Shown here one piece after another: positions 48,780-57,626 of a DNA stretch of 64,000 nucleotides (position 1 is the first letter of the stretch; every line of letters begins with the position of its first letter). Origin of the DNA: an uncultured Sutterella sp. (GTDB lineage Bacteria > Pseudomonadota > Gammaproteobacteria > Burkholderiales > Burkholderiaceae_F); contig CATVXH010000009.1 of assembly GCA_958347955.1 (NCBI GenBank), positions 1 to 64,000 of the forward strand, given 5' to 3'. The position numbers were made by a program, and so were the translations under genes. The notes under the pieces were generated by a model, which saw only the letters and a program-made list of their open reading frames with translations, made no database searches and had not been told where the DNA came from.

Positions 48780-49634
48780 TTATGCCTTTTTGGCTTTATC
48801 CCAAGCTTCTACAAAGAAGTTAACAACGACATCCAAGCCACCGTGTTTAACGTTATAAGGTGCGCTGGCCGCAACGATCGGCTTGCCATGATAGGCAAAG
48901 CCGAGGCCGGCGGACTTGATCATATCCAAATCATTGGCACCATCACCTCCGGCAATGGCTCGATTGCAAAGAACGCCATTGAGCATACAAAGCATTTCCA
49001 TGGCTCGGCGTTTGCCTTTGGCGTCCAATATTTCTCCGCCTCCGGGACCAGTGACTTCTCCAGTCATTTTTCCGTCTTCAATCACCAAACGATTGCAAAG
49101 GTAACCGTCCATGCCGAGCATTTTCGCAACGTGTTTAGCGATCGTGTCAAAACCACCGGAAAGAATATAGGTTTTCAAGCCGTGTGTTTTTGCAAAGTCG
49201 ATTAACTCTTGAGCTCCTGGCATTAATTTGGCGTGAGAGGCGGTGACATCAAGAAACTTAGCCGGCGCGTTTTTAAAAAGTGTGACTCGTTCACGCAGGT
49301 ATTCGGCAAAAGGCATATGGCCCTGCATAGCTATTTCAGTCATTCGAGCCACCTCTTCTCCCACACCGTATTGCCAAGCAATGTCGTCAATGCACTCAAG
49401 CTCAATCAGTGTGCTGTCCATATCAAGCGTTACAATGCTGAAATTTTTAATGCTGAGACCATCAGGAAGACAATTGACATCGAATCCTAATCTTTCAGCT
49501 TTTGCCATTAACTCCTGAGAAAGAATATCGTCAGCGCCGTTCACACGAATTGCGTCCTCTTTTACCCAGATGTTTTTAATGGTCAGTTGTTCGGCAAAAG
49601 CCGCCGCTCCCTTTCCTTGAATCACAATGTCCAT
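48780..49634 (-). CDS. serB: Phosphoserine phosphatase
   Basis: SerB releases phosphate from phosphoserine in the last step of serine synthesis. The 284-residue HAD-family product has an N-terminal region of about 65 residues, then the nucleophile motif DMDSTLIELE (D71 and D73), the SGGF motif and the GGDGANDLDM motif. It begins 7 bases after the alkaline-phosphatase-type gene and so appears to be the last gene of a transport operon preceded by a Pho-box-like site, an unusual place for serB. Confidence 0.94.
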   Translation of the reverse strand: MDIVIQGKGAAAFAEQLTIKNIWVKEDAIRVNGADDILSQELMAKAERLGFDVNCLPDGLSIKNFSIVTLDMDSTLIELECIDDIAWQYGVGEEVARMTEIAMQGHMPFAEYLRERVTLFKNAPAKFLDVTASHAKLMPGAQELIDFAKTHGLKTYILSGGFDTIAKHVAKMLGMDGYLCNRLVIEDGKMTGEVTGPGGGEILDAKGKRRAMEMLCMLNGVLCNRAIAGGDGANDLDMIKSAGLGFAYHGKPIVAASAPYNVKHGGLDVVVNFFVEAWDKAKKA

Positions 49635-49641
49635 GGCTGTG

Positions 49642-51177
49642 TTACTCCGTTTTTTCTAATGCAATGATCGTACACTCTCCGTTACGCGCCCCTTCGGTTA
49701 CGTACACATGGTCACCAAACCAGACTCTGCGGATGTACTGTTGAAAATGCCCCTCTTTGAGGCGCAAAATTTCCTCTTCAGTGCCGTTCATATCACCATT
49801 GTGAATGGCTTCGGTTAGAACGCGAGCAGTCGGAATAGGCTGCGCCACCACCCCTTTGTCCATCAATCCCATCATTGTCATGACAGTAAGTGCAAAATCA
49901 TCATGACCGGCAGGTTCCGAATGTCGGAGTTTTTCCGCGAGGAAACAATCCCCCTGAATTGCTAAGACACTATTTATCTCTTGTGGTAACAGACCACCGT
50001 GGTTGCCAGTGCCTATCTCCAAGGACGGCCCCATGATTAGTTTCCCGGTTTTCGGATTGTTTCTCATCGTAACCCGAAGATCAGGCCCTCTTTCATGATC
50101 TGAAAATACCAAGGCCTCTGAAAAGGTTCCGGGAACCATACCCTCAATTTCATTGGCTTGAGCATTCGGTTTTGGTTGTGAGAAAATCATCCCTACTTCA
50201 TCAATGGCCATCAATTCATCGCGAAGACGAATTAAGTTATCTTCAGAGGGGTGATTGAGCCATAACCCAAGCGTGTAATCGCCGACAATGACAAGATCGC
50301 CTGTGTCAACAGAGCGCCCACTCCTAAGATCAGAACCAGTCAGCACTTTCCAGCCGTTTTCTGTCAGTTTCTGTTTCAAGTCGTAGTGAGCAGCAACCTC
50401 CCCATGGCCATGGTCGGAAATAACAACTAGTTGAACGCCGTTGTTTTTACCATCACTTTCCCACCAGGTGAAGATTTTTTTAAAAGCCTCATCTGCGTGA
50501 CGGCGCGCTTGTTTTGTTCGTTCGTCATTGATTCCGAATTCATGGCAGGAATGGTCAGGCTCGCCAATCCAAAGAATAGTGACGTCGCCTAAACCGCGCG
50601 GTAATTCATAGTTGAAGAAAATATCTGTGATGAGATCGGTTCCGTCAAAATCTGGAAACTTCAACTCAACACCATTGCCCCAGCGGGTTTGTAAAGCATT
50701 TCGTTCCTCAATCGGCAACGCGGCGGAAATATTATGCACACAGCAGTTTAAATGTCCCGGATAGCGGTCTGCATGGATGTGCTGTAAACGTGTGCTACCT
50801 TCAGAGTTCGCGCACAGTACACGAAGCGTCTTTCCAGCTTCGCCCAGTCGATCCCCTAAAGTGGGAACTTCAATGACGTCAGAAACCCTATCTTGAGCTT
50901 CGATGCTCGCCACGCTGTTGCCCCTAAAAACCGAGTCTTTAGTTGGAACTTTTCGGTTGAAATAGGCATTGGCGATAACACCGTGGCGATTAGGGCGAAA
51001 GCCGGAAAAGATTGTCGGATGATTGACATAGGTCTCCGTTGGGAAAGTCGCCATGTAATGATCCCAGCAGTGGGATTTTTCGATAAATGCTGATACGCAT
51101 GGCATATCATTTCGAATGCTGTCGGGGCGCAAACCGTCGAAACCGACAATAACAAAACGGGTTTTCTTTTGATTCAT
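49642..51177 (-). CDS. Cytoplasmic alkaline-phosphatase-superfamily hydrolase (nucleotide pyrophosphatase/phosphodiesterase type)
   Basis: The 511-residue product has all seven metal-binding and catalytic residues of the NPP-type group: D14 (GFDGLRPDS), the nucleophile T49 in FPTETYVNH, D208 and H212 (GEPDHSCHE), D255 and H256 (ISDHGHG) and H393 (GTGNHGG). There is no signal peptide, so it acts inside the cell. It starts 1 base after a permease gene and is followed by serB. Substrate is unknown: a phosphodiester, phosphonate or sulphate ester taken up by the neighbouring transporter is likely. Phosphonoacetate hydrolase belongs to the same superfamily. Confidence 0.85.
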   Translation of the reverse strand: MNQKKTRFVIVGFDGLRPDSIRNDMPCVSAFIEKSHCWDHYMATFPTETYVNHPTIFSGFRPNRHGVIANAYFNRKVPTKDSVFRGNSVASIEAQDRVSDVIEVPTLGDRLGEAGKTLRVLCANSEGSTRLQHIHADRYPGHLNCCVHNISAALPIEERNALQTRWGNGVELKFPDFDGTDLITDIFFNYELPRGLGDVTILWIGEPDHSCHEFGINDERTKQARRHADEAFKKIFTWWESDGKNNGVQLVVISDHGHGEVAAHYDLKQKLTENGWKVLTGSDLRSGRSVDTGDLVIVGDYTLGLWLNHPSEDNLIRLRDELMAIDEVGMIFSQPKPNAQANEIEGMVPGTFSEALVFSDHERGPDLRVTMRNNPKTGKLIMGPSLEIGTGNHGGLLPQEINSVLAIQGDCFLAEKLRHSEPAGHDDFALTVMTMMGLMDKGVVAQPIPTARVLTEAIHNGDMNGTEEEILRLKEGHFQQYIRRVWFGDHVYVTEGARNGECTIIALEKTE

Positions 51178-51178
51178 T

Positions 51179-52018
51179 TTATCTGCCCTGTGGTTCTAAT
51201 TTTTGTTGCACAAAGTCGCCCAAAATGGACATGGATAAGGTTGCCAGAACGATCACGACCCCCGGAATGACGGCAATCCACCAGGCTGTCGTTAAATAGT
51301 CACGACCAAAGCCTAGCATGGTGCCGAGAGAACTCATCGGTGGTTGTACGCCTACACCGAGAAACGACAAAGAAGTTTCAAGCAAAATCATGCCTGGAAA
51401 GTTAAGTGTCATATTGACCACGAGGGCGGAGGCGATGTTGGGCAAAATATGTTTGATGGCGATGCGCCAAGTGGGAATGCCCAGACCTTCCAAAGCGTTA
51501 GCGTAGCCCTCAGTGTAAGCCGAGCGAGCCAGGTTTCGCGTCAGACGCGCATAACGGTCCCAACCGTAAACAGCCATGATTACCACAATAACAGTAACGT
51601 TGGTACCAAGGAAAGCCAAAATCGTCAAAGCGAGAATAATAAAAGGCAGGGACGCTGTAAAGTCCACGGCAGCGTTTAAGACATCATCGACTAAGCCTCC
51701 GAAACGAGCGGCAAGAAAGCCTAATGAAGTCCCAATGATGGCGCCGAGTATGGTGCCGGCAATCGCCAATAAAAAAGACAATCGCAAAGAATAAACCAGA
51801 CGAGAGAAGACATCTCTGCCGAGCTCATCCGTTCCAAGAATGTGGGCGAAGCTGGAAAATGGCATTGTTAGGCGAGCCGTTAAGTCCATTTGTTCAATAT
51901 CGTACGGGGCGATCCAAGGCGCGAGGATGCCGAAAGAAAAGAAAATCAGCAGTAGGCCCGCACTACAGTAGACAAGGATGTCCGAGCCTTTCTTTTGCAC
52001 ATTAATAAATTGAGCCAT
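51179..52018 (-). CDS. Peptide/nickel/opine-type ABC transporter permease, DppC-like
   Basis: The 279-residue product has about six membrane segments, an N-terminal cytoplasmic end, and the DppC/OppC-type loop YARLTRNLARSAYTEGYANALEGLG that contacts the ATPase. HILGTDELGRDVFSRLVYSLR is the family signature before the second segment. It is 15 bases behind the DppB-like gene and pairs with it. Confidence 0.92.
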   Translation of the reverse strand: MAQFINVQKKGSDILVYCSAGLLLIFFSFGILAPWIAPYDIEQMDLTARLTMPFSSFAHILGTDELGRDVFSRLVYSLRLSFLLAIAGTILGAIIGTSLGFLAARFGGLVDDVLNAAVDFTASLPFIILALTILAFLGTNVTVIVVIMAVYGWDRYARLTRNLARSAYTEGYANALEGLGIPTWRIAIKHILPNIASALVVNMTLNFPGMILLETSLSFLGVGVQPPMSSLGTMLGFGRDYLTTAWWIAVIPGVVIVLATLSMSILGDFVQQKLEPQGR

Positions 52019-52033
52019 TTGTCTCGTACTCCA

Positions 52034-52957
52034 TTAATTGTTGCTCTTACGCAGTCTCGGATTGACAACCAGTGCTAGCAGATCCATCGCAAGGTTGGCG
52101 ATAATGAGCGAGGCTCCGGTTGCCAGCACAATGAGCTGTACGACAGGAATATCGCGATTAGCGACGGATTGCACTAATAATTTACCGACACCTGGCCAAG
52201 AGAATACGTTTTCTGTAATTACCGCCCCTGCCACAAGAGTGCCGAGGAAAAATCCCATGATGGTCAAAATGGAAAGCATTGCATTGGGCAGAGCGTGCAA
52301 CCAGATGATTCGACGCCTAGGTAACCCGCGCATTTGAGCTGCCTTCACGCATGGCAGGCGCATTGCCTCAATCATGGCGCTTCGAGCGTAACGTGAAAAG
52401 ATGGCGGCTTCTGATGTGGCCATTGTGATGATCGGCATGATGTAGTGCCAACCTGTTGCGTTACCGTAAGAAGGAAGCCAACCTAACCAAATCGAAAAGA
52501 TAAGAAGAAGCAACACACCCATAAAGAAGTTTGGAACTGCGTAACCGAATACCGATACAAACATCATGGCTTTATCAAGATTGGTGTTGCGGTGAAGTGC
52601 GGCAATGACGCCTGCGGGAATACCAAAAAGCAAAGTTACTATGGCAGTCGGAATCATCAGGTCAAGAGTGGGCCAGAAAGCGTTTAGGAATACTTCTTTG
52701 ACAGGAAGTCCCGTCAGGTAGCTTCTTCCCATGTCTAGCGTGATGAATTTTTGTAAATAAACAAGAAATTGTTCCCAAAGTGGGCGATCTAAGCCCCATT
52801 GTGCGCGAAAAGCGGCCAATGCTGTAGCGTCGGCACCATCGCCCAACATAATGCGAGCTGGGTCTCCAGTTAAATGCAATGCAAAAAAGACGCAGGCGGT
52901 AAGCAAAAACAGCGTCACCAGCGAGCGAAAAACAATACGCAAAACAAGTGCAATCAT
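52034..52957 (-). CDS. Peptide/nickel/opine-type ABC transporter permease, DppB-like
   Basis: The 307-residue product has six membrane segments and the DppB signature at the start (VTLFLLTACVFFALHLTGDPARIM) and the loop SRYARSAMIEAMRLPCVKAAQMRGL. Its ATG overlaps the stop of the ATPase gene by one base. Family members import di- and oligopeptides, glutathione, nickel or opines. Confidence 0.92.
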   Translation of the reverse strand: MIALVLRIVFRSLVTLFLLTACVFFALHLTGDPARIMLGDGADATALAAFRAQWGLDRPLWEQFLVYLQKFITLDMGRSYLTGLPVKEVFLNAFWPTLDLMIPTAIVTLLFGIPAGVIAALHRNTNLDKAMMFVSVFGYAVPNFFMGVLLLLIFSIWLGWLPSYGNATGWHYIMPIITMATSEAAIFSRYARSAMIEAMRLPCVKAAQMRGLPRRRIIWLHALPNAMLSILTIMGFFLGTLVAGAVITENVFSWPGVGKLLVQSVANRDIPVVQLIVLATGASLIIANLAMDLLALVVNPRLRKSNN

Positions 52958-55026
52958 TACGCTTCTCCTTCGGAAGCCTGAAGCGCGTCAAAGGCTTGTT
53001 GCTCAAAGCAGGCGCAGGCGTGACTGTCGGACAATTTGTTCAATGTCGGTACTTCCAAGCGACAGCGAGAGCTGGCCACAGGACAACGGTTGGCAAAAAC
53101 GCAACCTTTTGGACGATCAATTGGACTGGGCATCGAACCTTTTGGATAAAAGCGAATTACACTGGCATCAGCTCCCGGTGTGCTCGCCATTAAAAGTTTC
53201 GTGTATGGATGTTTGGGGTGCTTAAAGATTTCATCCACTTCTCCCATTTCAACAATTCTGCCCAAGTACATAACGACAACTCTGTCGCAGATATAACGAA
53301 CGACGTTGAGGTTGTGAGAAACAAATAGCATTGACATGTGACTGGCGTTTCTCAGTTTGTAGAGAAGTTCAAGTACCTGCGCCTGAATAGAAACGTCCAA
53401 CGAAGCAACCGGTTCATCACAAACCAAAAGTGCCGGCTCCAGCGCTACAGCTCTAGCAATAGCAGCGCGTTGCAATTGTCCGCCCGACATGACAACTGGA
53501 AGTCGGTTCATGTGATGAGCTGGCATGCCGACAGCCTTAAGCACAGTGGCCGCTCGATCAAGCGCGGCTTGTTTTGAGAGGTGTTTATGCACCATCAACG
53601 GTTCGGCGACTTGTTCAATGATCGGCATACGCGCGTCAAAACAACCGTACGGATCCTGGTAGATCATTTGCATTGAAGCTCGCTGAGAACGCCACAGCTT
53701 AGAGCGAGGTTCAGGTATCGGTTGATTTTGGAAAAGAACAACACCTTGGGTAGGTTTTTGATGCCCCAACAAAAGACGGGCTAAAGTGGATTTTCCACAA
53801 CCAGATTCCCCCACCAACCCTAAAATTTCTCCATGTTCAATCTGAATTTCTATATCTTGTAAAACATCCCAAGGTTTTTTACGTCCCAAAATTCCGGAGC
53901 GTGTGTAGTAGCAATGCTTTCGAATGTGAGCATCTACCAATGTTGGAAAGTCAGTTTGATCCATGTTCACAAGCGACTTCATCATGTCGGTGATTTGATC
54001 AAGGCCTTTATTCTGGTCGTTGTTACTGGCTTCGTGAGCTTTGGTGCAGCGAGAGCGCCAATGAACGGTAGAGTCCACGTCACTCAAGGGATACAAATTT
54101 TGCCGGCAATCGTCGCAGACCCTCGAGCAGCGGCTTGCGAAGGGGCAGCCGTTGCCGAGTTTGTCAGGTGAAGGAATTTCGCCGGGAATTGGTTTGAGAG
54201 TTCCTTTAATGCTTTTCATATCCGGCATCGCATCCAGAAGACCCTCGGTATAAGGATGCGAGGGATTGGGAAGCACCTTTTCCACCGGTCCCTCTTCCAG
54301 AAGATAGCCCGCATACATGACGGAAACTTTATCGGCAATGTCGTGAGCCAAGTGCAAGTCGTGCGTAACGAGCAACATTGACATATTGAGTTTACGGATA
54401 GTTTCCTTTAATTCCTGCAGAAGTTCACGTTGTACAACTACGTCAAGAGCGGTGGTCGGTTCATCTGCCAGCAATAATTTAGGTGCTCCAACGAGAGCCA
54501 ATGCGATCATGATGCGTTGACGCATACCGCCCGATAATTGGTGTGCGTATGACGTCATGCGCTTTTCCGGAGCGGTGATGCCAACGGTTTTTAAAAGTTC
54601 CAGCGCAATGTCGTGCAGGTCATGCTTGCAGGTAGTTAGCACTTTTGCAGTGTTTTGACCACGATAATTCGGGTGTCGGCAGGCGATGGTTTCCATTAGC
54701 TGGTAACCGATTGTTCGCATGGGATTTAACGCACTCATGGCGTCTTGGACAACCATGGCAATTTCGGCGCCGCGTAGTTTTCGGTATTCGCCGGGAGACA
54801 GAGTCAAGAGTTCTTGTCCCTGAAAATTAATGCTGCCATTGATACGGCAGTTATTACCGGCAAGACCTAAAATTGATCGGGCCAATACGCTTTTGCCAGA
54901 ACCGGATTCACCGATAAGGGCATGAATGACACCTTGTTCAATGTCAAGATCGATACCGTGGAGCACCTCCACAGGACCGAAGGAAACATGAAGGTCTCGG
55001 ATGCGGATCAAAGGATCGTGTTGCAT
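52957..55026 (-). CDS. Fused double ATPase of a DppD-DppF type ABC transporter
   Basis: The 689-residue product contains two full ABC domains in one chain, as in GsiA and YejF. The first (about 1-265) has Walker A GESGSGKS, signature LSGGMRQRIMIA and Walker B LLLADEPTTALD; the second (about 355-620) has GESGCGKS, MSGGQLQRAAIARA and LLVCDEPVASLD. Each is followed by an oligopeptide-type C-terminal region with cysteines (CPFASRCSRVC; CVFANRCPVASSRC), which may hold an iron-sulphur cluster. Confidence 0.93.
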   Translation of the reverse strand: MQHDPLIRIRDLHVSFGPVEVLHGIDLDIEQGVIHALIGESGSGKSVLARSILGLAGNNCRINGSINFQGQELLTLSPGEYRKLRGAEIAMVVQDAMSALNPMRTIGYQLMETIACRHPNYRGQNTAKVLTTCKHDLHDIALELLKTVGITAPEKRMTSYAHQLSGGMRQRIMIALALVGAPKLLLADEPTTALDVVVQRELLQELKETIRKLNMSMLLVTHDLHLAHDIADKVSVMYAGYLLEEGPVEKVLPNPSHPYTEGLLDAMPDMKSIKGTLKPIPGEIPSPDKLGNGCPFASRCSRVCDDCRQNLYPLSDVDSTVHWRSRCTKAHEASNNDQNKGLDQITDMMKSLVNMDQTDFPTLVDAHIRKHCYYTRSGILGRKKPWDVLQDIEIQIEHGEILGLVGESGCGKSTLARLLLGHQKPTQGVVLFQNQPIPEPRSKLWRSQRASMQMIYQDPYGCFDARMPIIEQVAEPLMVHKHLSKQAALDRAATVLKAVGMPAHHMNRLPVVMSGGQLQRAAIARAVALEPALLVCDEPVASLDVSIQAQVLELLYKLRNASHMSMLFVSHNLNVVRYICDRVVVMYLGRIVEMGEVDEIFKHPKHPYTKLLMASTPGADASVIRFYPKGSMPSPIDRPKGCVFANRCPVASSRCRLEVPTLNKLSDSHACACFEQQAFDALQASEGEA

Positions 55027-55047
55027 GAGATTATCTGAAATACGAAA

Positions 55048-55080
55048 CCCGCCTCTTCATCCCAACGGATAAGAGGCGGG
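55048..55080 (-). terminator. Stem-loop between the binding-protein and ATPase genes
   Basis: A perfect 10-bp stem (55048-55057 with 55071-55080, 13-base loop). Only a short T-rich stretch follows on the minus strand, so it may stabilise the binding-protein mRNA or partly terminate, raising its level over the ATPase. Confidence 0.55.
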
Positions 55081-55094
55081 AAATTTAGTGGAAA

Positions 55095-56648
55095 TTATTT
55101 GAACGAGAGATTGTCAGCGTTCAAATATAGGCGTCCCTCGGTGCCCGGGGCCCATTGCACGTTCTTTTGTTTACCGTAAATCATTGGTAAAGCATAAAGC
55201 GGGCATGCTTGGGGGTCATTGGCAAAGGCTTGAAGCATCTTCATCCAGGCAGCTTTGCGTTCGGCTGCGTCAATCGAAGTCTCCAAAATCTTGCCGTTTT
55301 CCGCGAAAATTTTATATTCTGCGCTTGTCGTGGTGAGGAAACCCATCGTATCCCAGGAAGTGCCGGGTTTCATGCGGCGCCACAACTGAGAAGCGGGATC
55401 CGGGAAATAAGCAGAGAAGCTGGCATTGTTGATCATGCGGTCAGGACCAGCGTTTTCAACTTGAGTCCAGTTTTCTTTTACTTGAATTTCAACGTTCAAG
55501 CCAACCGCTTTCAACATAGAGGCGATCGCTTGAGAAACTGTCATTTCAAGGGTGTAGTAACCAGCCTGAATACGCCAGACGATTGGCTCACCCTTGTAAC
55601 CAGACGCTTTGATCAAAGCTTTGGCCTTTTCAGGATCATAAAGTTTTTTGTTTAGCTCAGGAATATAGAGGTCGCCGAAAGTCTTGGATTGGAAGCTGTC
55701 AGCCGTATTTGTTTTACCTGCGAAAAGGGCATTGACCAAAAGCTCACGATCGATGGCGTGAAGAATGGCTTGACGCAATTCTTTGCTTTGCATGACTTTT
55801 GAAGAGCGAGAGTCAAAGACTAAACCGTAAATATTGTCAATCGGTCCGCCTACGACATCGACCTTACCGTCAGAAGATAAAGGTTTGATTTGATCAGGAG
55901 GCACCTCAGTGATGAGATCAAACTCTCCGGAGCGAAGGCCGGCAACACGAGCGGATAATTCAGGCACTTCCACAAAACTTAATTTGGCAGCAGGGGCCTT
56001 CTTATTCCAATAACCGTCAAAGCGAACGAGGTCTAAACGGTTACCTGTCTTAAAGGAATCAATTTGATAAGGACCTGTGCCGATGGGGTGCTTAACCCAA
56101 TTTTCCCAAGAACCGGCTTTCTTGAATCCGTCCTCGGAAATGATTTCAGACATACGGGCTGAGAATCGACGTTCAATTAAGGGGTCGGCTGACTTCATCG
56201 TCACACGAACGGTATAGTCATCAATCTTCTTCACTTCTTTGAGTCCGCCCAGGAATTCCCAAGCAGCGGGGCGCCCCGGGGCCTTTTCACCGGAGAAACG
56301 GACAGGGCCGAAACTAAAGACGACGTCATCGGCAGTGAAATCTGTGCCATCGTGAAACTTCACGCCCTTGCGTAATTTGAATTCTACGGTTTCAGGAGAA
56401 ATGCGTTTCCAAGATTCCGCAAGACCCGGCTTCATTTCGCCGGTGTGGGTGTCGGCGTAAATCAATGTTTCGTAAATAGACGGTAATACACGATCAATGG
56501 CATTGTTGTTGACGCCTTGCGGTTCAACTGTAGGTGGCAATTGTTGCACAGCGACCACCATGTGTTCAGCGCTTGCGAACGCGGCCTGGGACAAAATACC
56601 ACAGGAAATCATTACAGAGGCAAGAAGTGTTTGACGAAACACGGTCAT
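55095..56648 (-). CDS. Extracellular solute-binding protein family 5 (DppA/GsiB type)
   Basis: The 517-residue product has a Sec signal peptide (MTVFRQTLLASVMISCGILSQAAFASA) and a family-5 binding fold: VAVQQLPPTVEPQGVNNNAIDRVLPSIYETL, the KLRKGVKFHDGTDFTADDVVFS signature (about residues 93-114), and KHPIGTGPYQIDSF. It is the first gene of the operon. ATG 56648 is preceded by GGAG. The ligand is probably not a simple peptide, given the hydrolase in the operon; this is inference. Confidence 0.9.
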   Translation of the reverse strand: MTVFRQTLLASVMISCGILSQAAFASAEHMVVAVQQLPPTVEPQGVNNNAIDRVLPSIYETLIYADTHTGEMKPGLAESWKRISPETVEFKLRKGVKFHDGTDFTADDVVFSFGPVRFSGEKAPGRPAAWEFLGGLKEVKKIDDYTVRVTMKSADPLIERRFSARMSEIISEDGFKKAGSWENWVKHPIGTGPYQIDSFKTGNRLDLVRFDGYWNKKAPAAKLSFVEVPELSARVAGLRSGEFDLITEVPPDQIKPLSSDGKVDVVGGPIDNIYGLVFDSRSSKVMQSKELRQAILHAIDRELLVNALFAGKTNTADSFQSKTFGDLYIPELNKKLYDPEKAKALIKASGYKGEPIVWRIQAGYYTLEMTVSQAIASMLKAVGLNVEIQVKENWTQVENAGPDRMINNASFSAYFPDPASQLWRRMKPGTSWDTMGFLTTTSAEYKIFAENGKILETSIDAAERKAAWMKMLQAFANDPQACPLYALPMIYGKQKNVQWAPGTEGRLYLNADNLSFK

Positions 56649-56773
56649 GAAATACTCCATCACAAGTCAGAGGACTAAATCCGGTTTTTACAAAACTAAC
56701 CGGAACAAAATAACGGACAGCTATCTTGGGAGAGTATTTTGATGGGAGAATGTGTCAGTTTTGCGATAGAAAA

Positions 56774-56791
56774 ATGACGATTTGATGACAG
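56774..56791 (-). promoter_or_regulatory. Pho-box-like sequence before the solute-binding protein operon
   Basis: On the minus strand CTGTCAT-CAAA-TCGTCAT has one perfect and one 5-of-7 copy of the PhoB repeat with the correct 4-base spacer, 126 bases before the start codon and in the right orientation. I see no convincing -10 after it. Confidence 0.5.
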
Positions 56792-56802
56792 AAAGGCAAG
56801 AT

Positions 56803-57621
56803 TTACTTTAAAGAAGCGGATGTGATGCGATCATTGCCGCCTAAATCTTTTAGTGTTTGTATTGACTCCCAGCAGCCTTGTTTTTCAAAAAGTTTCTGAA
56901 CAGATAAACCTTGATCCCAACCGTGTTCAAGTACGAGCCGTCCCCTTTCATTCAAGAAAGTCGGGGCGTGCAAAATGAGGTGTTCAAGATTTTGTAAGCC
57001 GTCAAAGTTATCTGTAAGGGCTCCAATGGGTTCAAAAGTTAGATTTTTCAGGTGCTCATCATCGTGGCGGATGTATGGCGGATTACTGACGATGATGTCA
57101 AATGAGAGATCTTTAGGGATTGCTTGGAACCAATCGCCAAGATAAAAATCAACATCGGCATTGAGAAGTTTGGCATTCTGAGCAGCGATGGCAAGCGCGT
57201 TTGCACTAAGGTCAGATGCACTCACTTTGAAGAGAGGATTTTCGAGAGCCAACGTTATAGCGATGCATCCAGAACCGGTTCCCATGTCCAGCAAAGTGAA
57301 AGATTTATTTTTTGGGTAACAGTTCAGCACAAACTCAATAAGAGTTTCGGTATCTGGGCGTGGAATGAGCACATCAGGGCTAACTTTGAAAGGCCTTCCG
57401 AAAAATTCCTGTTGTCCGCGGATGTAAGGAATGGGAATGCCAGCGGCTCGCTGTTCGACACAATGTTGGTAATTTCGCCAAACGGACGGTGAAATCGCGT
57501 CTCGGTCATGAGTGATGAGGTAAGTTCTGCCGACACCCAGACAATGTGCAAGTAAAAGCTTTGCCTCGAAGCGATCTATAAGCTGTGAGGCTTGATCAAT
57601 GGATTGCCTGATTGTCGGCAT
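56803..57621 (-). CDS. prmC: Release factor glutamine methyltransferase
   Basis: PrmC methylates the glutamine of the GGQ motif in release factors. The 272-residue product has the N-terminal helical domain, the SAM-binding LDMGTGSGCIAITLA (about 111-125), and the substrate-binding NPPY (residues 180-183). It starts 5 bases after the end of prfA, its substrate gene, as usual. Confidence 0.95.
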   Translation of the reverse strand: MPTIRQSIDQASQLIDRFEAKLLLAHCLGVGRTYLITHDRDAISPSVWRNYQHCVEQRAAGIPIPYIRGQQEFFGRPFKVSPDVLIPRPDTETLIEFVLNCYPKNKSFTLLDMGTGSGCIAITLALENPLFKVSASDLSANALAIAAQNAKLLNADVDFYLGDWFQAIPKDLSFDIIVSNPPYIRHDDEHLKNLTFEPIGALTDNFDGLQNLEHLILHAPTFLNERGRLVLEHGWDQGLSVQKLFEKQGCWESIQTLKDLGGNDRITSASLK

Positions 57622-57626
57622 CGTGC

